DNA from: an uncultured Pelagibacteraceae bacterium
GTDB taxonomy: Bacteria > Pseudomonadota > Alphaproteobacteria > Pelagibacterales > Pelagibacteraceae
Length of the DNA: 64,000 bases
Direction of reading: 5' to 3'
Assembly: GCA_902589395.1 (NCBI GenBank)
Contig: CACIST010000002.1
Location: forward strand, 1-64,000
Under the pieces are notes generated by a model. The model was not told the origin of the DNA. It made no database searches and worked only from the letters and a program-made list of their open reading frames with translations. The position numbers and the translations under genes were made by a program. This document shows, piece by piece, positions 19,191-28,720 of this stretch. Within the stretch, counting starts at the first letter, position 1; the number at the start of each line of letters is the position of its first letter.

Positions 19191-19700
19191 ATGAATATTT
19201 TTTTTATAACACTGATTATTTTTGTCGTTGTATATGTTCTTTTAACTTGGTTTGCTAGAACCTCTGCTAAAAAAATTTCAAGATTTATACGAATATTAAT
19301 AATTTTTTCTGCGATAGTATTGGCTGTTATTATGGCTTATGCGGGAAGATATATATTTTCATTACCTTTTGTTCTTGCAATCTTACCGCTGATAAAAACA
19401 AAAGCTGGAATATCTTTATTTCAACTTCTTAGATTATGGGGACTTTTTAGAGTTTTAAGAAATTCAGGTAGATTTAATTTTAATAATTTTAACCAATCTG
19501 TAAACAAACAGAGCATATCTTTAGATGAAGCATATAAAATTTTAAATTTAAAATCTGACATAAAGTACACTAAAGAACAAGTTATGAAATCTTATAAGTC
19601 TATTATGAAAAAAATTCATCCAGATGTAAGCCCAGAATTAACTAGACTAGCTTCGATAGTAAATGAGGCAAAAGATATTGTGATAAAAAATATTAGTTAA
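19191..19700 (+). CDS. Membrane-anchored J-domain protein (DnaJ-like, C-terminal J domain)
   Basis: N-terminal TM segments; C-terminus DEAYKILNLK...YKSIMKKIHPDVSPE with HPD motif. Confidence 0.85.
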   Translation: MNIFFITLIIFVVVYVLLTWFARTSAKKISRFIRILIIFSAIVLAVIMAYAGRYIFSLPFVLAILPLIKTKAGISLFQLLRLWGLFRVLRNSGRFNFNNFNQSVNKQSISLDEAYKILNLKSDIKYTKEQVMKSYKSIMKKIHPDVSPELTRLASIVNEAKDIVIKNIS

Positions 19701-20646
19701 TAATTGATTTAAATTTTGTAAAAATCTTCTCTGGATCAATTTTCTCTTTACCCCTTGAATTATGTGAAACAAAATTCATACCATCCGGAATTATAGGATA
19801 CATATTTGGACTATAACTGCCATACAATAAAGGTGTATCACTCATTAAAACTATTGTAGGAACATTTAAAGCAGCTGATAGGTGACTAAAACTTGAGTCG
19901 TTACATATTGCTATTTTACAATTCTTTATAATTGGTAATATTTCTGAAATTGAATTATTATCTAAAGGAACACAAATTTCTCTATATGATGAGAGTATAC
20001 TATTAAGTATTAATTGTTCTTCCTTATTTTTACCTGTTGCTAAATAAAACATACAGTCATATTTTTTAATAGCTAGTTCTATAAATTTTTTAAATTTATT
20101 AGCTGGAATTCTTTTAGAGGGACCAGAGCCACCTATTCCAAGTAAAATATTAATTTTATCTTTTGAAATCGAAAAGCTCTGAGCAGCTAATTTTATCGAA
20201 CTCTCATTAATTTTTATTTGAGGATTGCTTTCTACTTTTAAATTTATCTTATTTAACAATTTATTTGCAGCATCAATAATGTGTTGTTCTTTTTTCTCAA
20301 ATAACGGGTACTGATATATATTTTTTATCCCCGCACTTATACAAACAAGTCTATATCTTAGCGATGAATTAAAAATAAAAACCGTATCAAATAAATTATT
20401 TTTAATTTCATTTTTTAATTTGAAAAAACCCGATATACCACTGTGCTCATCGTTTTTATTTTCCCTTTTTAAGTAAATTATATTTTTTAAAAAATTTAAA
20501 TTCTTTGTATATTCCTTAGCTTTTGTGCTCTCTTTTATTAATAGGGTAATTGGTGAATTATATTTTTTAGAAATTGCTTCTATAAAAGGTAAGAAAATTA
20601 CCATATCTCCAATACCCATACGGTTTTGTATAACAAGTATATTCAT
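19693..20646 (-). CDS. Glycosyltransferase family 9 (heptosyltransferase-like)
   Basis: MNILVIQNRMGIGDMVIFLPFIEAISKK...INILLGIGGSGPSKRIPANKF...CNDSSFSHLSAALNVPTIVLMSDT. Confidence 0.85.
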   Translation of the reverse strand: MNILVIQNRMGIGDMVIFLPFIEAISKKYNSPITLLIKESTKAKEYTKNLNFLKNIIYLKRENKNDEHSGISGFFKLKNEIKNNLFDTVFIFNSSLRYRLVCISAGIKNIYQYPLFEKKEQHIIDAANKLLNKINLKVESNPQIKINESSIKLAAQSFSISKDKINILLGIGGSGPSKRIPANKFKKFIELAIKKYDCMFYLATGKNKEEQLILNSILSSYREICVPLDNNSISEILPIIKNCKIAICNDSSFSHLSAALNVPTIVLMSDTPLLYGSYSPNMYPIIPDGMNFVSHNSRGKEKIDPEKIFTKFKSIIN

Positions 20647-20694
20647 ATGTTTTTATAACCTTTACTAATTTGAATTTTTATATAAATTTTGGCA

Positions 20695-21579
20695 ATGGAA
20701 CAAATTAAAGGTGTATATGCTGCTAGTTTATCAGTTTTAGATAAAAATTTAGCATTAGACATTAAAAATACCATTAAACACGCTGAAAATGTCATTGATT
20801 TAGGATGTCACGGTGTTATTTTTTTTGGAAGTACTGGACAGTCCCAACTGATATCCTTAAGTGAAAAAATTCAATTAATAAATGAGCTACCCAAGAGTAG
20901 ACATAAAAGTAAATTTATAATTGGAACTGGTCTCAATTCTTTAATCGATACAATAAATTTAATGAAAATTTCTAAATCTATGGGTTTTAATAATTTTTTA
21001 ATAATGCCACCAGCTTATTATAAATATGGAGACGAAGATGTGATCAATTTCTATTCTAGAATTATCAAAGAGATTAATGATTGTAAAATTATTCTATATA
21101 ATTTTGAAAAACTTTGTGGATATAAATTTAGTGTTCAATGTGTGGAAAATTTGGTTCAAAAATTCCCTGATCAAATTATTGGCGTAAAGGATAGCAGTTA
21201 TAATTTGTTTGAAACTTTGAAAATTAAAAATTTTTCAATTTTCCCTGGTTCTGAAGCAAAATTATTAAAAGGCCTAGAATTGGGGTGCCATGGTATAATT
21301 ACTGCAACAACAAATGTTACAGGTCACCTAGCTAGAAAAATTTATGATAATTTCCATAATAATCTAGATCTATCATCTAATCAAAAATTGTGTGATGTAA
21401 GAAAATCTTTCGACAAATATAACTTAATTTCAAGTCTCCACACTCTTATGGCAGAAAAAAATTCAATATACGGGTATCTTTTGCCTCCATTAAAATTATT
21501 AGATCAAGCAGAAAAAAATGATCTATTATCAAATCTTGAAAAACTAAATTTTAATATGGAGATATTAAAGGCGGCATAA
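20695..21579 (+). CDS. Dihydrodipicolinate synthase / N-acetylneuraminate lyase family protein
   Basis: GVYAASLSVLDKN, GCHGVIFFGSTGQSQLISLSEK, IIGVKDSSYN. ATG at 20695 is preferred to the TTG at 20689. Confidence 0.85.
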   Translation: MEQIKGVYAASLSVLDKNLALDIKNTIKHAENVIDLGCHGVIFFGSTGQSQLISLSEKIQLINELPKSRHKSKFIIGTGLNSLIDTINLMKISKSMGFNNFLIMPPAYYKYGDEDVINFYSRIIKEINDCKIILYNFEKLCGYKFSVQCVENLVQKFPDQIIGVKDSSYNLFETLKIKNFSIFPGSEAKLLKGLELGCHGIITATTNVTGHLARKIYDNFHNNLDLSSNQKLCDVRKSFDKYNLISSLHTLMAEKNSIYGYLLPPLKLLDQAEKNDLLSNLEKLNFNMEILKAA

Positions 21580-21581
21580 AA

Positions 21582-22769
21582 ATGAGTTTAATAAGTTTTT
21601 TAAATAATTTATTTAAGCAGGATGGATTTGAACTTATAGATTCAAATTCAAAAAAATACGTTATAGGTAATCCAACAAAAGATAAACCTATCGTAATTAG
21701 ATTTCTTGACCAAAAACTAATGCAAAAGTTACTTATAAATCCCGACTTGTATTTTGGGGAAGCTTATATGAATGGATCTCTTGTAATAGAAAACGGTACA
21801 CTTACAGATTTTTTAGATTTAGCTTTTAAAAATATTGGTAGAGGGAATATAAATTCTTATGGAGCGGTAATAAAAAAAATAAAAGGTACCTTTGGATATC
21901 TTACGAATTTAAATAAAATAATAAAATCAAAAGAAAATGTTGCACATCATTATGATATATCTGAAAAACTTTATGATTTATTTTTAGATGAAAATAGACA
22001 ATATTCTTGTGCTTATTTTAAAAATGATAGTGATACTCTTGAACAAGCTCAAAGCAACAAGATTCATCACATTATAAAAAAGCTAAACGTCCAGCCAAAC
22101 CAAAAAGTTTTAGATGTTGGTTCAGGATGGGGAACATTAGCATTAGCAATAGCAAAGGAGACAAATGCTAGTGTTACAGGAATAACATTGTCTGAAAATC
22201 AATTTGAATATAGTCAGAATAAAGCGAAAGAAATGAATTTATCAAATCAAGTAGACTTTAAGCTCATTGATTACAGACAATTAAATGAGAAGTTTGATAG
22301 GATTGTGAGTGTAGGAATGTTTGAGCATGTTGGTAGAAATTTTTATAGAACATATTTTAATAAAGTTTTTCAGCTTTTGAACGAAAAAGGAATAGCACTA
22401 ATTCATACAATTGGTTCCTCTATGCCTCCGAGAGATCCACAACCATGGATACAAAAATATATTTTTCCTGGTGGTTACACGCCTAGCTTAAGCGAGATAT
22501 CGAAACCAATCGAAAAGTCTGGTCTTATAGTGTCTGATATTGAGGTACTAAGAATGCATTATGCTCACACTCTTAGAAATTGGAAAGAGAGATTTTTATC
22601 AAAAAAAGATACAGTTTTAGATATGTTTGACGAAAAATTTTTTAGAATGTGGGAATTTTACTTAGCTAGTTGTGAAATGGCATTCAAATGGGGAGATCAG
22701 GTTGTATTTCAATTACAATTAGCTAAAGATAATAGTTCTGTTCCTAATACTCGGGACTATATTTATTAA
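21582..22769 (+). CDS. cfa: Cyclopropane-fatty-acyl-phospholipid synthase family
   Basis: HYDISEKLYDLFLDENRQYSCAYF, VLDVGSGWGTLALAIAKE, FPGGYTPSLSEI. Confidence 0.93.
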   Translation: MSLISFLNNLFKQDGFELIDSNSKKYVIGNPTKDKPIVIRFLDQKLMQKLLINPDLYFGEAYMNGSLVIENGTLTDFLDLAFKNIGRGNINSYGAVIKKIKGTFGYLTNLNKIIKSKENVAHHYDISEKLYDLFLDENRQYSCAYFKNDSDTLEQAQSNKIHHIIKKLNVQPNQKVLDVGSGWGTLALAIAKETNASVTGITLSENQFEYSQNKAKEMNLSNQVDFKLIDYRQLNEKFDRIVSVGMFEHVGRNFYRTYFNKVFQLLNEKGIALIHTIGSSMPPRDPQPWIQKYIFPGGYTPSLSEISKPIEKSGLIVSDIEVLRMHYAHTLRNWKERFLSKKDTVLDMFDEKFFRMWEFYLASCEMAFKWGDQVVFQLQLAKDNSSVPNTRDYIY

Positions 22770-22799
22770 AATATTACTGATAAATTAACACCAGTAATA

Positions 22800-23957
22800 A
22801 TGAAAAAAAATAAAAAAAAAAAAGTTAAAAAGAAAAAAAAAAATAGCAAAATTACCTCAAAAATAAAAAAAAAAGTAAAGAAGAAGAGGAAAAATCTTAG
22901 GATTAGAAGAAAAAAAAATACAAGTAAAAAGTTAGTTCTTAAAAAGAAGACTAAAAATAATTTAATTACAAAGTCAGTAAGAGTAGAGGAAAATATAAAA
23001 TCAAAATTAAATGTTAAAGTTAAATTTGACATTTTCGCAATTGATAGAGGTATCTCTAAATTCTTTAATTCTATTGATGGAAAAATTAATGAATTTAAAT
23101 CTCAAAGAAAAGATGAAAAAAGAAGGTTAAAATTAATTGAAATTGAAAAAAATGAAATAGAAAAAGAAAGAATAAAAAAACAAAAGATATTACAAGAGGA
23201 AAAGCAATTTAAATTAAAAGAGCAACAACTAAAAGATGAAGAAAGAATAGAAAAATTAAGAGCAAAAGACTTAAAATTATTTTTAAGAAAAGAACAAGCT
23301 CTTTTAAGAAAAGAACAATCAGAGAGACAAAAGAAATTTTTACAAGAATTAAAAATTCAAAAACAGATTGAAAGATTTAGAATAAGAGAGGTAAAAGAAT
23401 TAGAGAAACTTGAAAAAATTTCTTTAAGAGAAAAAAGAGATGATTACGGGGAACTTCAACAAAGAATAGAGAACTTAAAAAATAAATATAGATTAATAAG
23501 AGATCAAAAAATTAGAGAAAGAGTTGAGGCACTTGGCGTTAAGACAGATGAAGCTGATGATAGATCTGCACTTCTTCAAAAAGAAAGAGAATATAATTTA
23601 GCGAGACAAAAAATTGAGTTTGCTTTAGAAAGTTTTTATAGAAGTGCGAATAGCCTAGTTTTCCAATTAAACAAAAGATATATCACAAGACATATGTCTA
23701 TTTTTAGATGTATAGATAAAAGATTTGAGACAGGAGAAATTTTTATCAAATGGGACGAGTCTAAAGACGACGAGTGGTTAATTTTAATATATATAAAGGA
23801 TAATTCACCTGATAAAGGAATAATTATAGAAGATAAGACAAATGAGGAAAAAAATATGTCTCATGAGTTTAAAGCAAATGAAATATTTAAAGCCTCGGAC
23901 TTGATGGTAGATTCTCTTACTCAGCTTATTTCAAAGAAAAGGCAAAAACAGCAGTAA
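22800..23957 (+). CDS. Lysine-rich, coiled-coil protein of unknown function
   Basis: Long ORF. N-terminus is almost pure Lys/Arg, followed by a long charged heptad-like region and a more globular C-terminus (FYRSANSLVFQLNKRYITRHMSIFRCIDKRFETGEIFIKWDESKDDEWLILIYIKD). Confidence 0.85.
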   Translation: MKKNKKKKVKKKKKNSKITSKIKKKVKKKRKNLRIRRKKNTSKKLVLKKKTKNNLITKSVRVEENIKSKLNVKVKFDIFAIDRGISKFFNSIDGKINEFKSQRKDEKRRLKLIEIEKNEIEKERIKKQKILQEEKQFKLKEQQLKDEERIEKLRAKDLKLFLRKEQALLRKEQSERQKKFLQELKIQKQIERFRIREVKELEKLEKISLREKRDDYGELQQRIENLKNKYRLIRDQKIRERVEALGVKTDEADDRSALLQKEREYNLARQKIEFALESFYRSANSLVFQLNKRYITRHMSIFRCIDKRFETGEIFIKWDESKDDEWLILIYIKDNSPDKGIIIEDKTNEEKNMSHEFKANEIFKASDLMVDSLTQLISKKRQKQQ

Positions 23958-23966
23958 GCTATTTTT

Positions 23967-25391
23967 TTACTCATTTACGTAAACCGAAACTCCTCTAGAA
24001 TTAATATCTACATCAAATTTTTTATGAAGAGGAGGGAAAGCTCTCTGTGAACAATCAAGTCTGTCACATGTTCTACATGATACTCCAATAGGTAATTCAG
24101 ACTTTTTGTCACTGAGATCTAAGTTTTCAGTATATACAAATTCTTTCGCATATTTTGCTTCACAACCAAGACCTATTGATAACATACTTTTTTTTTGTCC
24201 ATACCTTCCAACGCCCTTTTCAACAGTTTTTGCAATACAAACATATTTCTCTCCATTAGTCATTTTACTAACTGCTGCTTGAATAACACCTGGTCTTGAA
24301 AAAGCTGAGTAGACATTCCATCTTGGACAAGCTCCTCCATATCGCGGTATCTCTATACCTGATAATGAGAATCTTTTTGAAATATTTCCAGCAACATCTA
24401 CTCTTAAAAAATGAAAAGGTATTCCAGGAAGTTTTGGATCTTGTAAACATGTTACTCTATGAGCTACCTGCTCAAAAGAGGTTGCAAATGTATTTTGTAA
24501 AAGTTCTAAATCATATTTTAATTCTTTACATTCTTTATGAAAAAGAGCATAAGGCATCAATATTGCAGCACCACAATAATTTAAAAGTGCAACCCTTGTT
24601 AATTTTTTAGATTCTTCAGTTGGAAAATTAAATGTAGCAAGGTATTCATCAATTTCTTTTGATGCACCTTCTTGTGAAATTTGTGCTGCAGCAAAAAGTT
24701 TTTTTGTTTCAAGTGAAAGATAATCAGATAATAGCAATTCTTTGTCTTTTACTTTATATATCTTTGAGAATGGTTTTCCTTCTTTAGGTATTACATCTTT
24801 TACAGTTATACCATATTCATCTTTTAAAAACTGACATAAGGCAATATATCTTGTTCTATTATTTTGTTTTACTTTATCAAAAATTTGATTTGCAAATTCT
24901 TCTAATTTTGGAAAAAAATTTTTATTTTCTTGTAAAAAATCTGAAATTACTTCTCCAGGAAACGCGTTTTTTCTCCCATCAATAATTTTACCTGAAATAT
25001 TTTCTAATTTGTTAAAAATTTCATGATCTTTTTGTTTAAAGTTATCACCTAGTTTAATTAAAGCTTTAGCAATTTTTGGATTTGTATTAACTAAATCTTT
25101 TACTTCTGGTCCAAGAATATCAAGATCCTCAAAAAGTTCATCACCCAACAATTCAGAAATATTATTCTCAAGATTTATGTCTGTTTTGCTTGTAAGATCG
25201 GAAAGCTCTATTTTAAGTTTATCACAAACCTTTAAAAGTAAGTCTCCATCAATTTTTCTTTTTCCACTCTCTATTAGATTTAAATAGCTTGGTGAAATAG
25301 ACATTTCTTCTGCTAATTTGTTTGCCTGAATTCCTAATTGCCTTCTAAAAGCTTTAATTTTTGGACCAATTTTTGTATCAATTTGACTCAT
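23967..25391 (-). CDS. XRE-family regulator with ImmA/IrrE-type and DUF2083 domains (ScfR/RamB-like short-chain acyl metabolism regulator)
   Basis: N-terminal HTH IKAFRRQLGIQANKLAEEMSISPSYLNLIESGKRKIDGDLL; C-terminal Cys cluster GVSCRTCDRLDCSQRAFPPLHKKFDVD. Confidence 0.88.
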   Translation of the reverse strand: MSQIDTKIGPKIKAFRRQLGIQANKLAEEMSISPSYLNLIESGKRKIDGDLLLKVCDKLKIELSDLTSKTDINLENNISELLGDELFEDLDILGPEVKDLVNTNPKIAKALIKLGDNFKQKDHEIFNKLENISGKIIDGRKNAFPGEVISDFLQENKNFFPKLEEFANQIFDKVKQNNRTRYIALCQFLKDEYGITVKDVIPKEGKPFSKIYKVKDKELLLSDYLSLETKKLFAAAQISQEGASKEIDEYLATFNFPTEESKKLTRVALLNYCGAAILMPYALFHKECKELKYDLELLQNTFATSFEQVAHRVTCLQDPKLPGIPFHFLRVDVAGNISKRFSLSGIEIPRYGGACPRWNVYSAFSRPGVIQAAVSKMTNGEKYVCIAKTVEKGVGRYGQKKSMLSIGLGCEAKYAKEFVYTENLDLSDKKSELPIGVSCRTCDRLDCSQRAFPPLHKKFDVDINSRGVSVYVNE

Positions 25392-25398
25392 TTTACTA

Positions 25399-25502
25399 TT
25401 TGTAAATTTTGTAAATTTAAATTTACAAGAAATTATTCGATTTTACAAGCAAAATCAAATTAATTGTAGATTTTGTAAATATTGTAAATTATAAAGTTTA
25501 CA
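25399..25502. promoter_or_regulatory. Cluster of TGTAAA/TTTACA repeats in the divergent intergenic region (candidate operators)
   Basis: Copies read directly: tttgtaaa 25399, tttgtaaa 25408, tttacaa 25422, tttacaa 25442, tttgtaaat 25472, ttgtaaa near 25483, tttaca 25497. Confidence 0.55.
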
Positions 25503-25663
25503 TGGAAAAAAACAAAATTAACAATATCGAAAATAACTACCAAATTACTAATATAGAAGAGCATTCTGAGCATAAGTCAAAAGGTATTTACATTAGAGAC
25601 GATCATTGCGATTGGGGATCTAGTGGAATGAACGAATTTACTGAAGAATACAGCTCAAAATAG
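25502..25663 (+). CDS. Small ORF, 53 aa, unknown function (below the ORF-track cutoff)
   Basis: Own translation: MEKNKINNIENNYQITNIEEHSEHKSKGIYIRDDHCDWGSSGMNEFTEEYSSK*. Sits between the regulator and isocitrate lyase. No clear Shine-Dalgarno seen. Confidence 0.5.
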   Translation: MEKNKINNIENNYQITNIEEHSEHKSKGIYIRDDHCDWGSSGMNEFTEEYSSK

Positions 25664-25707
25664 TCATTAGTCATTTCTAGTCATTTAATCAAAAGAGAGG
25701 GGTCTAA

Positions 25708-26982
25708 GTGTCAGCTGAGAACATTTCATACGATTTACAAAGATTTGCAGGTATTAAAAGAGATTATACTCCTGAAGAAGTTGAAAGATTAAGAGGCTCA
25801 ATCAAAATTGAGTATTCTATGTGTAAAATGCAGTCCCAAAAGCTTTGGAAACTGCTTAATACAGAAGCCTATGTAAACACCCTTGGGTCACTTTCGGGAA
25901 ATCATGCAGTTCAACATGCAAAAGCCGGTTTAAAGGCAATTTATTTAAGTGGTTGGCAAGTTGCAGCTGATGCTAACAGTGCTGGTGAAATGTATCCTGA
26001 TCAATCTTTATATCCATATGATAGTGCACCAAAATTAGTTGAGACAATGAATAATTCCCTAATTAGAGCTGATCAAATTCAACATATGGAAATGATAGAT
26101 GGTGATATGGATAAAAGTAAGAGAACTGATTACATGTTGCCAATCATAGCTGATGGTGAAGCAGGATTTGGTGGACCACTAAATGTATTTGAATTAACTA
26201 AAAAATTTATTAGAGCAGGTGCTGCTGGGGTTCACTTTGAAGACCAATTAGCTAGTGAGAAAAAATGTGGTCATATGGGTGGAAAAGTTCTTGTACCAAC
26301 TGGAACAATGGTTAGAAATTTAAAGGCTGCAAGACTTGCCGCTGATATTGCAGATGTGCCATTAATAATTTTAGCAAGAACAGATGCAAATGCTGCAAAG
26401 TTAATCACAAATGATTTTGATGAGAATGACAAACCATTTTTAACTGGCGAAAGATCTCCCGAGGGTTTCTTTTATGTTAAAGACGGAATAGAGCAGGCAA
26501 TTTCTAGAGGTCTTGCTTATGCACCATATGCAGATTTAATTTGGTGTGAAACTGCTACTCCAAATTTGGAAGAAGCAAAGAAATTTGCTGATGCTATCCA
26601 TGAAAAATTTCCTGGTAAAATGTTAGCTTATAATTGTTCACCATCATTCAATTGGAAGAAACATTTATCTGATGAAGAAATTGGATCATTCCAAAGAAAA
26701 ATTGGAGAAATGGGATATAAATTTCAATTCATTACATTGGCAGGTTTCCACACTCAAAACATTGCAATATTTGAATTAGCAGAAAAATATAAATCAGAAG
26801 GTATGACCGCTTACTCAAAAATTCAACAGCATGAGTTTGCTAGAGAAAAAGATGGATATACAAGTGTGAAACATCAAAGAGAAGTAGGTACATCTTATTT
26901 TGATGCAGTTTCAAATACAATAAGCTCAGGCAAAAGCTCAACTACAGCAATGGAAGGTTCAACAGAGTCAGAACAATTTTAG
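25708..26982 (+). CDS. aceA: Isocitrate lyase (GTG start)
   Basis: [46 protein letters not shown] (KKCGH active site), [11 protein letters not shown]. agagagggg SD precedes GTG. Confidence 0.95.
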   Translation: MSAENISYDLQRFAGIKRDYTPEEVERLRGSIKIEYSMCKMQSQKLWKLLNTEAYVNTLGSLSGNHAVQHAKAGLKAIYLSGWQVAADANSAGEMYPDQSLYPYDSAPKLVETMNNSLIRADQIQHMEMIDGDMDKSKRTDYMLPIIADGEAGFGGPLNVFELTKKFIRAGAAGVHFEDQLASEKKCGHMGGKVLVPTGTMVRNLKAARLAADIADVPLIILARTDANAAKLITNDFDENDKPFLTGERSPEGFFYVKDGIEQAISRGLAYAPYADLIWCETATPNLEEAKKFADAIHEKFPGKMLAYNCSPSFNWKKHLSDEEIGSFQRKIGEMGYKFQFITLAGFHTQNIAIFELAEKYKSEGMTAYSKIQQHEFAREKDGYTSVKHQREVGTSYFDAVSNTISSGKSSTTAMEGSTESEQF

Positions 26983-26993
26983 ATGATAGATTA

Positions 26994-27284
26994 ATGTTTA
27001 CTAGTGGTCTTCTTTTAATAGTAAGCTATCTTTTATTTAAATATACAGTTCAATGGATTCAATATTATAATCAAACTGATCCTAGGATGCCCGACTCAAT
27101 ATGGCGTTATACTTGTGATTATAAAGTTATTGGCATAAGAGATATTTGTGACCTGGATGATAAGCCATTTGTAAGACAAAGAAGGAAAAGAGATAAAATT
27201 GTTACAATAATGTATTTTATTGTGGTCCTTGCTTTTGTATTTTCTATGTATTTTATGGCGAGTTTATTAGGACTAATTCTTTAA
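26994..27284 (+). CDS. Small membrane protein, unknown function
   Basis: 96-aa ORF with TM segments at both ends, just downstream of aceA. Confidence 0.6.
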   Translation: MFTSGLLLIVSYLLFKYTVQWIQYYNQTDPRMPDSIWRYTCDYKVIGIRDICDLDDKPFVRQRRKRDKIVTIMYFIVVLAFVFSMYFMASLLGLIL

Positions 27285-27995
27285 TTTTTGAATCTGATCC
27301 CATGCTGAATTAACAGCTCTCATTTTAGTTTTGCTCTCGTCTATTACTTCTTGAGGAACACCTTTACTTAATAAAAGATCAGGATGATGCTCTTTGCTAA
27401 GTTTAATATAACGTTTTCTTATTTCTTCGAGTGAGTCGTCAGGCTTGCTCTCTAAAACAATATAAGGATTAAGTTTGTCTGAAGACTTTCTGCTTTCTTT
27501 AATTCCGTTAATTTGAGCTTGATTTAATCCAAAAATTCTTGCTATATCTTCGATCATTATTAATTCATTGTCACTTATGTTTCCATCAGCTTCAGCAATA
27601 TAAAAAAGAGTGTTAATTACTTCCTCTAATACATTCATATTTCCTCTATAAACTTCTGCAATTTGTTTTGCATATGGTTCATACCCGGTACTTTCCTCTT
27701 TAGCTTTATTGAAAATTTTACCGACCTGATCTAACTCACTCTCAGGTATTTTTAATTTATCTTTAACAGCAATTAATTCTTCACGACTAACTTGTCCATC
27801 TGCTTTACTTAGCTTTGCTGATAAAACAATCAAAGAGAGCGCAAATATTTGTTGAGGCTGTGCAAAAGATCTAAATCCGCCACTTGATCTGGCTCTTGAT
27901 ATTTTTCCGCCAATTAAGGATCCCAAAAGCATACCGAAAGGTCCACCAATAGAAAAACCCAGCATTCCACCAATTATACTTCCCCATATTGCCAT
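27273..27995 (-). CDS. DjlA-like protein (TerB-like region plus C-terminal J domain)
   Basis: Glycine-rich N-terminus; VSREELIAVKDKL and AEADGNISDNELIMIEDIA; KLSKEHHPDLLLSKG (HPD). Confidence 0.88.
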   Translation of the reverse strand: MAIWGSIIGGMLGFSIGGPFGMLLGSLIGGKISRARSSGGFRSFAQPQQIFALSLIVLSAKLSKADGQVSREELIAVKDKLKIPESELDQVGKIFNKAKEESTGYEPYAKQIAEVYRGNMNVLEEVINTLFYIAEADGNISDNELIMIEDIARIFGLNQAQINGIKESRKSSDKLNPYIVLESKPDDSLEEIRKRYIKLSKEHHPDLLLSKGVPQEVIDESKTKMRAVNSAWDQIQKLKN

Positions 27996-28681
27996 TACTC
28001 AAAACTCCTTAATCTATATTCCCAGTTACCCATTTTATTATAAGTCACTTTTAATATTAAATTATTTTCAGGATTATACCAAACATCAAATTCAAATTTT
28101 TTTTCATCAGAAAGACCTTCATCATTTGACTTAATATTAAAGTGTTCAGTTAAATATTCTTTGCCATTAATAGTAATATTTTCAGTTCCAATTAAACTTA
28201 CAGTTTGTTTTTTAATACTACCAGATAAAGGACTAATTTGTTTATTAGCTTTTAAAATTTTGTGGTTCCACCAATTTCCAATTGTACAATCTAAGCTAGC
28301 TTCACCTTTATAAGATGATCCATCTATAATAAATTTATTTGTATCCTTATCATAATTTAAATTTACATATTTTTCCTTATCATTTTGAAAAGTATTTGAT
28401 TTAAAAAAAACTAATTTTTCATCTTTATATTTTTCTATTGTTTCACTTAATATTGAAAAAACTGTTACGCCAAATAGCTCTACTTTGAAATTAGTATAAT
28501 TTTTTACGACAAACAAATCCTTGTCTAATTCAAAGAAGTAGCTGGTGCTTCCAATAATTTCATTATTTCTTATAACATCCATCTCAATTTTTTTAAGACC
28601 TTCATAATGACTGCTATGTGCCATCACTTTAGAAGCAAACATAATAATTATTGATACGGTTATAAAATGTTTCATTTTCAT
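27995..28681 (-). CDS. Exported protein, DUF6134-like, unknown function
   Basis: Signal peptide; complete ORF; DVWYNPENNLILKVTYNKMGNWEYRL. Family assignment from memory only. Confidence 0.6.
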   Translation of the reverse strand: MKMKHFITVSIIIMFASKVMAHSSHYEGLKKIEMDVIRNNEIIGSTSYFFELDKDLFVVKNYTNFKVELFGVTVFSILSETIEKYKDEKLVFFKSNTFQNDKEKYVNLNYDKDTNKFIIDGSSYKGEASLDCTIGNWWNHKILKANKQISPLSGSIKKQTVSLIGTENITINGKEYLTEHFNIKSNDEGLSDEKKFEFDVWYNPENNLILKVTYNKMGNWEYRLRSFE

Positions 28682-28720
28682 AGATTTTAGTTAAAGAAAG
28701 TATAAATAATAGCTAAATAT

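Noticed and set aside
22766-23032. Minus-strand ORF of almost only Leu/Phe
   Set aside because: Reverse complement of the poly-lysine coding region; an artefact of AAA/AAG codons.
24268-24610. ORFs overlapping the XRE/DUF2083 regulator
   Set aside because: Embedded in the regulator's coding frame; no independent support.
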